Positions 8,458 through 16,356 are shown, counted from the stretch's first letter. The stretch: 64,000 nt of DNA from Cerasicoccus frondis (GCA_031296915.1 JAVDPC010000016.1:92627-156626), one strand, 5' to 3'. Notes: generated from the letters alone by a model not told the origin. Program-made: numbers and translations.

Positions 8458-8868
8458 ATGTTTATTGATAACCCGCGATTCTTCCCAGTCGACCATAAGT
8501 TCATTCTGTTCGCAGGTGAATTGAATGAGGATCAACTTCAGGAATATCTAGACGAACCTGGTGGCCGTTTAGATCACGAACCTCATTCTGATTTTTCAAA
8601 GGATTTAGGTCGTTTCTACGATCATGATTATCTTTATGCTGAAGGATCTCAGGAAAAGAAAACAATCAGAGAGTTAGCAATATTGAATGGCATTGAGGAG
8701 GAGGCTCTCATCGAAAAGCTGGAGCGTAGTTGCGGCAAAGAAAAGGAATTCAATTGCTTTATTATCCTTTGGAACGCTGAGCTCATTGAAGGCGAACTCC
8801 ATGATCTTGCTAATGGAAAGTTGAAAATCAAAGGCTGCTGGGAGCACGAGTCTCCACTGACTGATTAA
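8458..8868 (+). CDS. Imm22 (DUF4284)-like immunity protein
   Basis: A 136-residue acidic protein. The opening FAGELNEDQLQEYLDE, followed by DFSKDLGRFYDHDYL and a late CFIILWNAEL strand, resembles the Imm22/DUF4284 family (tag/edge strand, then F-kD-g-WYDeDf). Members are immunity proteins of polymorphic toxin systems or orphan relatives. The gene is much more AT-rich than its neighbours, which suggests acquisition. No toxin gene is nearby. It is followed at 75 bases by a SUKH-domain gene. The assignment rests on motif memory and is moderate. Confidence 0.55.
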   Translation: MFIDNPRFFPVDHKFILFAGELNEDQLQEYLDEPGGRLDHEPHSDFSKDLGRFYDHDYLYAEGSQEKKTIRELAILNGIEEEALIEKLERSCGKEKEFNCFIILWNAELIEGELHDLANGKLKIKGCWEHESPLTD

Positions 8869-8943
8869 ATTAGAACCAACCGAGATAAGCCGACCTCTAC
8901 TCCGCGCCAAACGGCGCTCCATGATGGCCAACTAATCTTAGAA

Positions 8944-9720
8944 ATGAACCGGAAATCATACTTCAGACGGATCCCATCCGAAGGAGAAACCTACTTGAGG
9001 AGTTTACGATTGTTCCTGACCGAATGGGCGAGTCTTAATGATGATGGCGGCGGCGTGTCGGAAAAGAGAATTTGCGAAACAGAAAGTAGACTTGGAGCGA
9101 AACTGCCTGAAAGGCTTCGCGGTTTTTATCTCCATTTTGGAGGAAACCTCGACTCTTTCGTAGATGATGAGAATAGGTTTTTGCCTTTAGAAAAGTTTCG
9201 GATTAGCCCAGATTATTTGCCCGAGGAATGGAAGAACACTGACTGCGCAGAATCGGAAGAGATAGAGAAGCTGATCTTCGCTGACAACTGCTGGGGTGGC
9301 TATTGGGGAGTCGCCACACGAGATCTCGCAACAAACGATCCACCTATGTCTTGCGTCGATAGCTGTGGCAGCGAAATGCAAGGAACTTTTGGCTTATCAG
9401 CCTTTATCATTGGAGTCGTTTTTAGAGCTGCTGTTCGTAAAGCACCAATAGTCGTAAAGCTTGATCAGAATTCAGACAATAAGCTCATTGAAGAAATTTC
9501 TCAGCATTTTGATAGAACTTGTACCACTTGGGAAAGGGACGATATCGAACAAGAATTCGGTTTCATGGCTCACTACGAAAGTGAGAAACTCATCAGTTAT
9601 GTTACCCATGATACCATGTTGATAGGAATGAAGACATTTGATGTTATTGCTGATTATCCAAGAGGCATTCATGAGTCCTTAATCTCACGAAGCAACCGGC
9701 CAGCCGATCCAGGCAGCTAA
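8944..9720 (+). CDS. SMI1/KNR4 (SUKH) domain protein
   Basis: A 258-residue protein with a SUKH fold in residues about 35-160: VSEKRICETESRLGAKLPERLRGFY is the diagnostic helix-turn, followed by a Gly-rich strand and CWGGYWGVAT. SUKH proteins are widespread immunity proteins against contact-dependent and polymorphic toxins. The C-terminal 100 residues are not recognised. Base composition is AT-rich like the preceding Imm22-like gene; together they look like an orphan immunity pair acquired horizontally. Confidence 0.7.
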   Translation: MNRKSYFRRIPSEGETYLRSLRLFLTEWASLNDDGGGVSEKRICETESRLGAKLPERLRGFYLHFGGNLDSFVDDENRFLPLEKFRISPDYLPEEWKNTDCAESEEIEKLIFADNCWGGYWGVATRDLATNDPPMSCVDSCGSEMQGTFGLSAFIIGVVFRAAVRKAPIVVKLDQNSDNKLIEEISQHFDRTCTTWERDDIEQEFGFMAHYESEKLISYVTHDTMLIGMKTFDVIADYPRGIHESLISRSNRPADPGS

Positions 9721-9818
9721 CTCTTCATCCACGCATTAGAGTATGTTGAGTAGCTGGAGAAGGAGTAGTAGCTAGAGAAGGGGTCAAACGTAGATAATAG
9801 CATAAGACTGTAGCCCCG

Positions 9819-9962
9819 AAGGTGGCGCGGAGCGTCCCCGCTCCGCAAGCTGGAGCAAATAGCTAAATCAGTTCGCGTGCGCGGTTTGGCGCAACAAGCC
9901 CCGTCCGAACCTTCCCTATGGCCTTGCGATCCTTGCGGAGCGGGGACGCTCCGCGCCACCTT
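9819..9962. repeat. REPIN-like pair of inverted 31-bp repeats
   Basis: The arms 9819-9849 and 9932-9962 are exact reverse complements over 31 bases with an 82-base spacer. Each arm contains its own palindrome, gcggagcg-tccc-cgctccgc, so each folds as a hairpin. Two REP-like hairpins in opposite orientation are the structure of a REPIN/BIME, normally mobilised by a RAYT (TnpA-REP) transposase; none is encoded here. Confidence 0.8.
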
Positions 9963-10065
9963 TGCCAGCAAACCGATTCAGGGGCGGCGTGATGCTCGGA
10001 GTAAAGATCCCGCAAAGTGGCGTTATTTACGAAGGTCACCGAGGGAAGGCAGCACCTTCAAGATT

Positions 10066-10104
10066 GCGCAAAGGGGAGCAAAGTTTGCACCTTGCTCTTT
10101 GCGC
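10066..10104. repeat. long hairpin upstream of membrane protein gene
   Basis: gcgcaaa + gagcaa pair with ttgctc + tttgcgc, a 13-bp stem with a 3-base bulge and a 10-base loop. It lies 30 bases before the ATG at 10135 and may be a 5'-leader structure or a degenerate REP. Confidence 0.5.
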
Positions 10105-10134
10105 CAGGCCTGCCTTTAACATTTCTGAGAGAGC

Positions 10135-10620
10135 ATGAAAACGATTATACCGCCGATCACAGCCACATTGCTTTTCCTGCTTATTATTGCCATGTCTCAC
10201 TTTGCGCGCCCTATCGCTGATTCCATAGAGCACGGCTATCTTGTCAACTGGCCTCTCCGATTCTTCCACCTCGATCAGCTCGTCTCCCCCCTCGTAAAAA
10301 ACAGCAGCATGATCGTGGCAATGGGATATCACTACTGTGCTGGGATTGCGACGGCCTCGTTTCTGCCGATGCTCGTTTCCGCATCATTAGCCCGGTCAGC
10401 GAACAAGAACTTCCTGGTGACGGTCGCCTTCCTCCTGCCACTAGTATTCCTGATGTCTGGACAGAACGTTGCCGCCTCACTGCTGATTATCTACATCATC
10501 TGTACTTTGCCCCTACTCGCAATCGTCTACTATGGGGCATATGGCGTGCGACTGTGCATTATGAAAATGATGACAGGAGGTATCCGCCAAAAGGCGCAAG
10601 CTCCCGATGCGACTCAGTGA
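10135..10620 (+). CDS. polytopic membrane protein, unknown
   Basis: A 161-residue hydrophobic protein with about four helices: residues 7-23, a loop ending near 55, then 60-80, 90-112 and 115-140, and a short basic C-terminal tail. No conserved motif or family is recognised. The gene is isolated, flanked by repeat-bearing intergenic DNA on both sides, and may be part of the accessory patch that begins at 8458. Confidence 0.55.
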   Translation: MKTIIPPITATLLFLLIIAMSHFARPIADSIEHGYLVNWPLRFFHLDQLVSPLVKNSSMIVAMGYHYCAGIATASFLPMLVSASLARSANKNFLVTVAFLLPLVFLMSGQNVAASLLIIYIICTLPLLAIVYYGAYGVRLCIMKMMTGGIRQKAQAPDATQ

Positions 10621-10657
10621 AAGCCCGTCCGCTACCCCAAATAATGCCGTCGCTCAA

Positions 10658-10732
10658 GGTTGGAGTCCCGCCTTCAGGCGGCCATGCCAGTAAGGTGAGG
10701 CAACATGGCCGCCTGAAGGCGGAACTCCAACC
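10658..10732. repeat. second REP-type inverted repeat
   Basis: Arms 10658-10686 and 10704-10732 are reverse complements over 29 bases with one mismatch, with a 17-base spacer. The inner palindrome ccgccttcaggcgg occurs in each arm. The sequence is unrelated to the repeat at 9819, so two REP classes lie within 1 kb. Confidence 0.8.
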
Positions 10733-10950
10733 CGGCCCAACCGTTCAAAAAGCCTTTGCAGGGCCTCTTGATAGCGGCGTAAAAGGCAGCCAATAAAAAT
10801 GATCGGGCGTTCACTTTTTGCTGGCGTTGTTCACTGCAACGTTTAGTGTTTATTTGATTACTTTTCCAATCCAATCAACATCGCCATGAATTACTCTCCC
10901 TCCATCATTGCCCATCCGCCTTAGCAGGCAGTTAGTCCAGTCCCGATGTG

Positions 10951-11197
10951 TGCGCGCATTCGAGCGTGCGCAGGTCTTGAACCGTACGATGGGGCTTATT
11001 CGTCGACCAGTGGGTGACAGCAACTGGCCCGGCGACGCCCCGAGGTTTTAATCCAACTTCCGTTGGCAAGATTTGTGCGCGCCTATGCCAGTCTGCGAGG
11101 CAGCGTCAGGACGTTCAGTCGCCCGACACAACGGGGCGTTCGCGCGGCCGCTTACCCGGTCGCCACTCAGTCTGCGCTGCATCAGCGGCGTCCGGGT
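10951..11197 (+). ncRNA. candidate structured RNA, six consecutive hairpins
   Basis: In order: 10951-10972 (tgcgcgc stem), 10991-11041 (a compound stem: ggggc, gtcg and ccagt pair with actgg, cgac and gcccc), 11053-11066 (ccaac-ttcc-gttgg, perfect), 11081-11101 (gcct/aggc), 11120-11138 (cgccc/gggcg) and 11154-11197 (acccgg/ccgggt enclosing cgct/agcg). I find no SRP, tmRNA, 6S or RNase P signature in either strand. The strand is arbitrary because stems fold in both. The region may be a ncRNA, a retroelement remnant or a recombination site. Confidence 0.35.
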
Positions 11198-11237
11198 GAG
11201 CTTCTTGTTCTCTGACAGTCAATGATTTACGCAATTA

Positions 11238-11250
11238 CCCCCCCCCCCCC
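11238..11250 (+). repeat. C13 homopolymer tract
   Basis: Thirteen consecutive C residues lie about 90 bases before the membrane-protein start at 11337. Such tracts slip readily and can make promoters or leaders phase-variable; they are also common sequencing-error sites. Confidence 0.7.
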
Positions 11251-11336
11251 TCCCTGGCTCTCTCTTATGGTTAGCCTCCGACGCGTTCTCGTTAAAGAGT
11301 TTGCAGAAAAACAGGCATCCGCTTTGATGCTTGGCC

Positions 11337-12842
11337 ATGTCGACGTATATGGAGCAATTGCGGAGCCGGCTCGATCCAATCGCTGGTCGAGTCTGTGGCT
11401 TTCTGCCCATTATCCTCCTGCTCAGCGCCGCCTTCACGGTGATGTGGATGGGCGCCGACGGCTTTTCTCCAAGCGCCGACGCCCTGCGCCACGTTGGCAA
11501 GGTGTTCAGCGGCAAAGATTGGAGCGAAATCTTCCTGGTGCGCGATGGGGTCTACGAGGGCAACGACTCCCACCCGGGCTGGCACTGGCTACTGGGCGTC
11601 CTCCAGCAGCTAACCCATTGCTCGCCCGACACCCTCCTGGTCTTCTCCATGATCATTGCCTACACCTGCTACGCAGGCGGGCCTCTCTTGCTCATGCGCC
11701 GCCCGGAAGCGTATTTTCTGGCGGTTTTCGTCGCTTACCTGCTAGACCAAAGCGGTTTTGACCGCGTCTTCATGGCGCGCCCGTTTGTGATTACCCAAGC
11801 GGCGCTCGCCGTTTACCTCATCGTGTGGGATAAGCTCGCGTTTCGCCGATCCAATTGGAATTGGTGGGCTGGCGTCATCACGCTGTCGGCCCTGCAGACC
11901 TGGATTCACCCAAACTGGTATCTCATGGCGTTCCCGTGCGGCGTCATCGTGCTGAGCGGATTCCTCAGTGACCGACTGCAAAACGCGTTGGCGTTCTGTG
12001 TGGCCATCGGGGTAGGGATCGTTTGCGGCGCAGTCCTCACCGGACACCCCGCCCAAATTTTAATCTACTACCTCAAGCATGTTTTCTGGGCCATGTCGGA
12101 GGTGCCGCTCCAAACACAAAAAGTGCCAGAGCTACGCAGCTACATTGCGCCGCCCGTCGTGCTGCTGTTCACCCTGGGGATGATCACGCTGCGCTTCCTC
12201 ACGCCGAAGTGGCCGGGCGTCCGCCTCAGCCACCCTGCTTTAATTTTGGCGGGCGCCGGCGCGGTGCTCGGCCTCTACGTTGGGCGATTTTGGATGGACT
12301 GGGGTCTCGTCGGACTGACGGTTTGGCTCGCGCTGGAAATCCAGGCGTTCCTCGAAGCCGAAATGGACGCGAAACACCCGGCGCGCCTTGTCCTGGCCGC
12401 CTGCATCGTCTTCATCAGCGCGCCCTTTATCGTGACGATGCACCATGCGGGCGAGGCGCAATCGGTCAAAGAAAACATCTGGGTCCAGCAACACGCCGAG
12501 CAAAATCCTGACTGGCTGCCAGGCCCCGGTGGGGTCGTCTACACGCCGGACATGAACGTCTTCTTTGTCTACTTTTACCAGTTCCCTCAGGCGGATTGGC
12601 GCTACATCCTCGGCTATGAAGCCGCCCTGATGCCCGAAGAAGATCTCGAAGTTTACCTCGACGTGAAGGCCGATAAAGTCCTCAACCACCTGCAACCATG
12701 GGTCGATAAAATGCGCCCGGAAGACCGCTTGATCATCCAGACCGACCGCCGCCTGAAGGGCGTTTTTCCCGGGTTGGATTGGAGCTCCGTGGGCAATGAA
12801 TTCCAAGTCGGCCGCATTCCGCCCAAAGACAAACAGCAATGA
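11337..12842 (+). CDS. large polytopic membrane protein, possibly GT-C-like
   Basis: A protein of about 500 residues with roughly 10-11 membrane helices and a soluble C-terminal part of about 110 residues. The first helix is followed by a periplasmic-type loop containing acidic and aromatic residues (VYEGNDSHPGWHW), reminiscent of the first loop of GT-C glycosyltransferases, but no accepted catalytic motif is certain. A TTG at 11331 and ATGs at 11337 and 11349 are possible starts; none has a clear ribosome site. The stop overlaps the next ATG by four bases, so the two genes are coupled. Function is not assigned. Confidence 0.7.
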   Translation: MSTYMEQLRSRLDPIAGRVCGFLPIILLLSAAFTVMWMGADGFSPSADALRHVGKVFSGKDWSEIFLVRDGVYEGNDSHPGWHWLLGVLQQLTHCSPDTLLVFSMIIAYTCYAGGPLLLMRRPEAYFLAVFVAYLLDQSGFDRVFMARPFVITQAALAVYLIVWDKLAFRRSNWNWWAGVITLSALQTWIHPNWYLMAFPCGVIVLSGFLSDRLQNALAFCVAIGVGIVCGAVLTGHPAQILIYYLKHVFWAMSEVPLQTQKVPELRSYIAPPVVLLFTLGMITLRFLTPKWPGVRLSHPALILAGAGAVLGLYVGRFWMDWGLVGLTVWLALEIQAFLEAEMDAKHPARLVLAACIVFISAPFIVTMHHAGEAQSVKENIWVQQHAEQNPDWLPGPGGVVYTPDMNVFFVYFYQFPQADWRYILGYEAALMPEEDLEVYLDVKADKVLNHLQPWVDKMRPEDRLIIQTDRRLKGVFPGLDWSSVGNEFQVGRIPPKDKQQ

Positions 12843-13372
12843 GCGAACCCAATCCCAAAAATTTCGACCTCGAAAACGGCGCGACAGTGGCGCAGTTGCC
12901 CGATGGGCAGTTTACCGAGCTGCAGATCGATTTTGATGAGCATTGCCTGTTTGCCGTGGGCGAAGTGGCGGGGATCGGCGAAATGCGCGTGTCGTTTGCG
13001 ATCCCGGGCTTTTCGTCGGACCTGTCCTTTGGCGAACCCGACGAGGAAGGCAACGCGCCGCTCAATGCCGAGCACCGCGTGTCGATTCAGGATTTGCACG
13101 ACGGCATTGCCCAGATCGACGAGCTCAACCAACGCTGGGAATTCGTTTGGCCGACCGTGCTTGAGGCGATCCTCGAAGCCCGCGCCGAGTGTGAGTGCGC
13201 CACCGCGCCCACGCCACGCAATTGCCGCATCCAAATTTCGGCCCCCGGCCTCAATGAAGGCGACGACAGCGGCGACTGGATCTGCGACCTCACCCTCCGC
13301 CCCAGCGACGGCAATTTCTACGTCTACTTCTCACTCGATGGCGAGGTGCTGGACGCAGGGGCCGAGTTCTGA
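12839..13372 (+). CDS. acidic hypothetical protein coupled to the membrane protein
   Basis: A 177-residue strongly acidic, soluble protein starting in an ATGA overlap with the preceding gene. It reads as alternating beta strands (LQIDFDEHCLFAVGEV, MRVSFAIPGF, CRIQISAPGL, WICDLTLRPS, FYVYFSLDGE) with a helix in the middle. No family is recognised. Translational coupling implies a partner role with the membrane protein. Confidence 0.65.
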   Translation: MSEPNPKNFDLENGATVAQLPDGQFTELQIDFDEHCLFAVGEVAGIGEMRVSFAIPGFSSDLSFGEPDEEGNAPLNAEHRVSIQDLHDGIAQIDELNQRWEFVWPTVLEAILEARAECECATAPTPRNCRIQISAPGLNEGDDSGDWICDLTLRPSDGNFYVYFSLDGEVLDAGAEF

Positions 13373-13414
13373 AGGCCGCGAATTGCCACTAAACTTAATT
13401 TAAAATGAATAAAA

Positions 13415-13444
13415 CATGAATGTATTCTTAATGATTCATTCATG
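13415..13444. promoter_or_regulatory. 8-bp inverted repeat in AT-rich leader
   Basis: catgaatg and cattcatg are separated by 14 bases inside an AT-rich stretch 130 bases before the PEP-CTERM gene. The spacing suits a dimeric regulator; no regulator is identified. Confidence 0.3.
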
Positions 13445-13575
13445 AATTTATTAGAATATGGCAGTTAATTTAATTGCCTGTTCTGCTCTCATCAATTAGT
13501 AATAGTCGCATTGATCGCCGCCAATTATATTGGACGCTCACTCTCCATTTGCACTTCTCTCCATCGCTTCCGACT

Positions 13576-14253
13576 ATGAAAACAATTTTCGCCTTGGCTG
13601 CCTCTGCACTCATCACCCCTTTGCCTGCATTGGCTGATTTTCTCTACTTCTCCGGCCAGATTACTGACTACCTTCAGGACAACGAATCGATCACGCCACC
13701 CACAGGATTCACCGACATCTATGGCGAGGCTGGCTCCGGCAACACCTTCCAAATAGCGGTTGAAGTTAATCCTGATGACACCAAGTCTGCGATTCTCACT
13801 GAATATACCTCCGCCATCATCAGCTATACATTTACCGTTGGCGACTATTCGTTTAATTACGGTAGCTACGGCAGTATTTTTTATACGGAATTAGAATCAT
13901 CCTGGTTCTTAAACCCAACCGAAGGCGCCCTCAGCGGAGACACCACAATCGGGGATTACACCATAGACACCGATGGCCTGAACAGCATCATTTTCTATGA
14001 CCTCGACGGCTCGATACCACTCGATTCGGAAACAATTCCGAGCGTGGAGACTTTCGCGAATGGCTTCAACGCCGCCACGGGCAATGTCTACATCAGCTAC
14101 GAATTTGAAGGCGCCGTCATCGAAGTCAAAGGGGACATTACCAATGTCACCGCCGTGCCCGAGCCCGGCAGCTACGCACTCCTAGCCGGGCTCCTGACGC
14201 TGATTGGCCTAGGCGTGCGCGGCAGGCAGCGCCAACCGAGAACCCCTGCCTAA
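13576..14253 (+). CDS. PEP-CTERM sorted secreted protein
   Basis: A 225-residue exported protein. The ATG at 13576 gives a signal peptide (residues 1-18, LPALA-DF); the open frame upstream is not convincing. The mature domain is a beta-rich, Thr/Ser/Asp-rich chain typical of PEP-CTERM cargo. The C-terminus has VPEPGSYALLAGLLTLIGLG followed by an Arg-rich tail, the tripartite PEP-CTERM signal recognised by exosortase (EpsH/XrtA family). Such proteins are abundant in Verrucomicrobiota and go to the cell surface or exopolysaccharide. No exosortase is in the window. Confidence 0.85.
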   Translation: MKTIFALAASALITPLPALADFLYFSGQITDYLQDNESITPPTGFTDIYGEAGSGNTFQIAVEVNPDDTKSAILTEYTSAIISYTFTVGDYSFNYGSYGSIFYTELESSWFLNPTEGALSGDTTIGDYTIDTDGLNSIIFYDLDGSIPLDSETIPSVETFANGFNAATGNVYISYEFEGAVIEVKGDITNVTAVPEPGSYALLAGLLTLIGLGVRGRQRQPRTPA

Positions 14254-14269
14254 AGATCAAGCAGCCAGG

Positions 14270-14300
14270 GCCCGGCGCATTGCAGTTGCCAGGCCCTGAT
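14270..14300. terminator. GC-rich hairpin after PEP-CTERM gene
   Basis: cagggcc(c)ggc and gcc(a)ggccctg pair imperfectly 17 bases after the stop. There is no T-run. It is probably a 3'-end structure. Confidence 0.4.
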
Positions 14301-14324
14301 TGAAGAAACGACGCTCCAACGCGA

Positions 14325-14345
14325 CTAGAGCACTTTTCATCTAGA
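14325..14345. repeat. solo copy of the tagagcacttttcatctaga repeat
   Basis: Exact core match to the copies at 4225, 58300 and 58543. Its last bases form the stop codon of the methyltransferase gene (14341-14343 on the minus strand), so insertion or retention of the repeat has fixed the protein's C-terminus. Confidence 0.75.
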
Positions 14346-15423
14346 CCTGCATCAGGTAATAGGCGTTCTGGATATCGTGTTCGAAGCGGTGGATGTTCAC
14401 ATCGTCGAAGCCTGCCTCGGCCAGCATTTCCTGGGCTTTTTGCACGCCCCAAACTGCGCCGAGGCCCATGCCGCCCTGCGCCAGCGAAACCGTCATGCAG
14501 TGCATGCAGGAGATCGTGTAGAGCAGCGGTCCCAGCGGGTGCCCGATGTTGTCATTGGGCTCAGAGGAGGCGTCGATGTCTTGCATTAAAAAGCGACCGC
14601 CGGGCTTAAGCGCCTGCCGAATGTTCGCCAGCACGAGGTCGGGGCGCCCCTGGTCATGGATGGCGTCGAGCGCCGTGATCAAATCGAACGTCTCCGGCTC
14701 GCTCCAATGCGTGAGGTCCTTCACCTCGAAGCGCACATTGCCCAGGCGCTTTTCCGCCGCGTGACTACGGGCAAAGTCGAGCGCCTCCAGGCTCAAGTCG
14801 TAACCGTAAAAGCGGCTCCTCGGGAACGCCTCCGCCAAGCGCGTCAAAGCCATTCCGCGGCCGCAGCCAACGTCCAGCACCTTGATCCCAGCCTCCAATT
14901 GCGCTCGCAAACCCGGGAAGAGGTCCACCACCTGCTCGGTGATGATCGGCACAATCGATTGCCCGCTGTCCTCGGCCATCACTGCTTGGAAGCGGGGGTA
15001 CTTCGAGTAGGGCACGCCGCCGCCGTTCCTGAAGCACGCGATCACGTCATCCTCCACGCTGGCGAGCACCGGCAAGAACTGCGCGAAGATCGCCAGGTTT
15101 TCCGTCGCGGAGTGACGACTGAGCCAGTGCGCATGCTCGGGCGGCAGGCGATGTGAGCCCACCGAAGCATCGCGCTCTACGATCTCGGCTGCGGTCAGGC
15201 AGCCCAACCATTCACGCACGTAGCGTTCGTTGAGCCCGGCGTCGTCCGCCAGCTCGGCGCTCGTGCGCCACTCGCCATCGGCCAGGACGTCAAACAGCCC
15301 CGTCCGGTGACCAATGGAGATCATCAGCAGGGTCATGCCGCCGTTGAGCATGCCGAGGTATTTTTCCGCGAAGGCCTCTTGCTTGGGGAGGTCGCGGCTC
15401 ATGGTGTTGCATATCTTGCACAT
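14341..15423 (-). CDS. SAM-dependent methyltransferase with N-terminal winged helix
   Basis: A 360-residue class I methyltransferase. Residues about 30-100 form a winged-helix domain (HRTGLFDVLADG, TSAELADDAGLNERYVREWL) as in O-methyltransferases and Rv2258c-like proteins. The Rossmann core follows with the SAM motif VLDVGCGRG at about 190 and LKPGGRFLMQDID as motif III. The substrate is unknown, probably a small molecule. It lies directly downstream of a tetR-family gene in the same direction, with the palindrome agacagatctgtct 28 bases before its start, so it is the likely target of that repressor. An internal ATG at residue 8 is an alternative start. Confidence 0.85.
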   Translation of the reverse strand: MCKICNTMSRDLPKQEAFAEKYLGMLNGGMTLLMISIGHRTGLFDVLADGEWRTSAELADDAGLNERYVREWLGCLTAAEIVERDASVGSHRLPPEHAHWLSRHSATENLAIFAQFLPVLASVEDDVIACFRNGGGVPYSKYPRFQAVMAEDSGQSIVPIITEQVVDLFPGLRAQLEAGIKVLDVGCGRGMALTRLAEAFPRSRFYGYDLSLEALDFARSHAAEKRLGNVRFEVKDLTHWSEPETFDLITALDAIHDQGRPDLVLANIRQALKPGGRFLMQDIDASSEPNDNIGHPLGPLLYTISCMHCMTVSLAQGGMGLGAVWGVQKAQEMLAEAGFDDVNIHRFEHDIQNAYYLMQV

Positions 15424-15450
15424 AGTATTGTCTTCGTTACTGGTAGAGAC

Positions 15451-15464
15451 AGACAGATCTGTCT
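15451..15464. promoter_or_regulatory. TetR-type operator, methyltransferase promoter
   Basis: agacagatctgtct is a perfect 14-bp palindrome between the regulator and methyltransferase genes. An identical copy lies in front of the regulator gene itself (16119-16132). Confidence 0.8.
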
Positions 15465-15510
15465 AGTTGAGTGGAAAGAATTTCCCTGAAGGAAAGTTTA
15501 ATCGGGCGAC

Positions 15511-16110
15511 TTACCAGGCGACAGGCTCGACTTGGCGCTTGATCGTCTGTATGGCTTGAATAATCGGCCAATGGTCGCGGTAAGCGACGGCGGCCGCAAT
15601 GGCGCCATCCATCAGCACAATGTACAGCCGCGCCAGCTGATCCAGGTCCACACGCTGCAGCGAAGAATTCTCCGCGTAGTAGGCCTGAGCAAGTTCTTTG
15701 ACCAGATCGATCAACACCTCGTGGTGATGCCGGGAAATGGCGTGCAACCGCTCGTCGCCGTTAGGTGACTCCGCAAGGATCAGCTGAAACGGGCAGCCAC
15801 GGTAGTCATACATTTCGAGCCACTGCGGCAGGAGCGTCAGCAGGCCATAAAAGCGGTCCCGCGCCGACGTCAGCGTGCCCAACCCAAGGTGCATTTCTTC
15901 CATCTCCTTGTCGGAAATCGCCTGGGCGTAAGCGACGAATAAATCGTCCTTAGAGGGAAAGTGCGCGTAAAAGGACGCACGCGCCACCCCGGCCTCAGCA
16001 ATGATCTGATTAATCCCGGTGGCCTGATAGCCCTGCCGGTAAAACAGATCAACCGCCTTGCTTAAGATCCGCTCACGCGGGCTGGACTGGGTGGCTGTTG
16101 TCATAAGCAA
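15511..16110 (-). CDS. TetR-family transcriptional regulator
   Basis: A 199-residue repressor. The N-terminal helix-turn-helix (residues about 12-60: ERILSKAVDLFYRQGYQATG, IIAEAGVARASFYAHFPSKDDL) is a clear TetR signature; the C-terminal ligand domain is of the YcdC/AcrR-like kind with GCPFQLILAESPNGDERL. An identical perfect palindrome precedes this gene and the downstream methyltransferase, so autoregulation plus control of the methyltransferase is the simplest reading. The inducer is unknown. Confidence 0.92.
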   Translation of the reverse strand: MLMTTATQSSPRERILSKAVDLFYRQGYQATGINQIIAEAGVARASFYAHFPSKDDLFVAYAQAISDKEMEEMHLGLGTLTSARDRFYGLLTLLPQWLEMYDYRGCPFQLILAESPNGDERLHAISRHHHEVLIDLVKELAQAYYAENSSLQRVDLDQLARLYIVLMDGAIAAAVAYRDHWPIIQAIQTIKRQVEPVAW

Positions 16111-16118
16111 TCCACGAT

Positions 16119-16132
16119 AGACAGATCTGTCT
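16119..16132. promoter_or_regulatory. TetR-type operator, regulator promoter
   Basis: Second exact copy of agacagatctgtct, 8 bases upstream of the tetR-family start codon, placed so that binding would block its own transcription or translation start. Confidence 0.8.
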
Positions 16133-16356
16133 GTTCGGCAAGTGAAAACTTAGTAAATGAATTGTAAGAAGGCAGATTGTGATTTACATAATGCCCATGC
16201 CCAACGCTCCACATGATTGGCGACTCACGATTACAGGCATGAGAGGCCAACACCCAAGTTTACCAGTTAGGACTGTCATTGGCATAACATTTTCAATAAT
16301 AAGGCGCCGATCATGAGCTCCGAAATCAGCATTTACCAAGAGCCCAAGAACCTAAC

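Larger units (their letters stand above)
9721..10134. other. 414-base intergenic stretch with two inverted repeats
   Basis: No convincing coding frame. It holds the 31-bp perfect inverted repeat (9819-9962) and a hairpin just before the next gene (10066-10104). The remainder is unremarkable. Confidence 0.6.
10621..11336. other. 716-base gene-free stretch with a repeat, hairpin block and C-tract
   Basis: It contains a 29-bp inverted repeat (10658-10732), a plain AT-rich part to about 10930 that could carry a promoter, a block of six consecutive hairpins (10951-11197) and a C13 run (11238-11250). Short open frames here show no coding signal. Confidence 0.6.

Noticed and set aside
8458-9720. 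A complete toxin-immunity locus
   Set aside because: Only immunity-like genes are present; no toxin or secretion-linked partner is in reach.
11014-11199. Short frame within the hairpin block
   Set aside because: Arg/Ser/Gly-rich translation without domain or ribosome site; stems, not codons, explain the sequence.
10930-11220. tmRNA, RNase P, 6S or group II intron in the hairpin block
   Set aside because: None of their conserved cores (for example GAGGAAAGTCC for RNase P, a CCA-ending tRNA-like part for tmRNA, or a domain V) is found in either strand.
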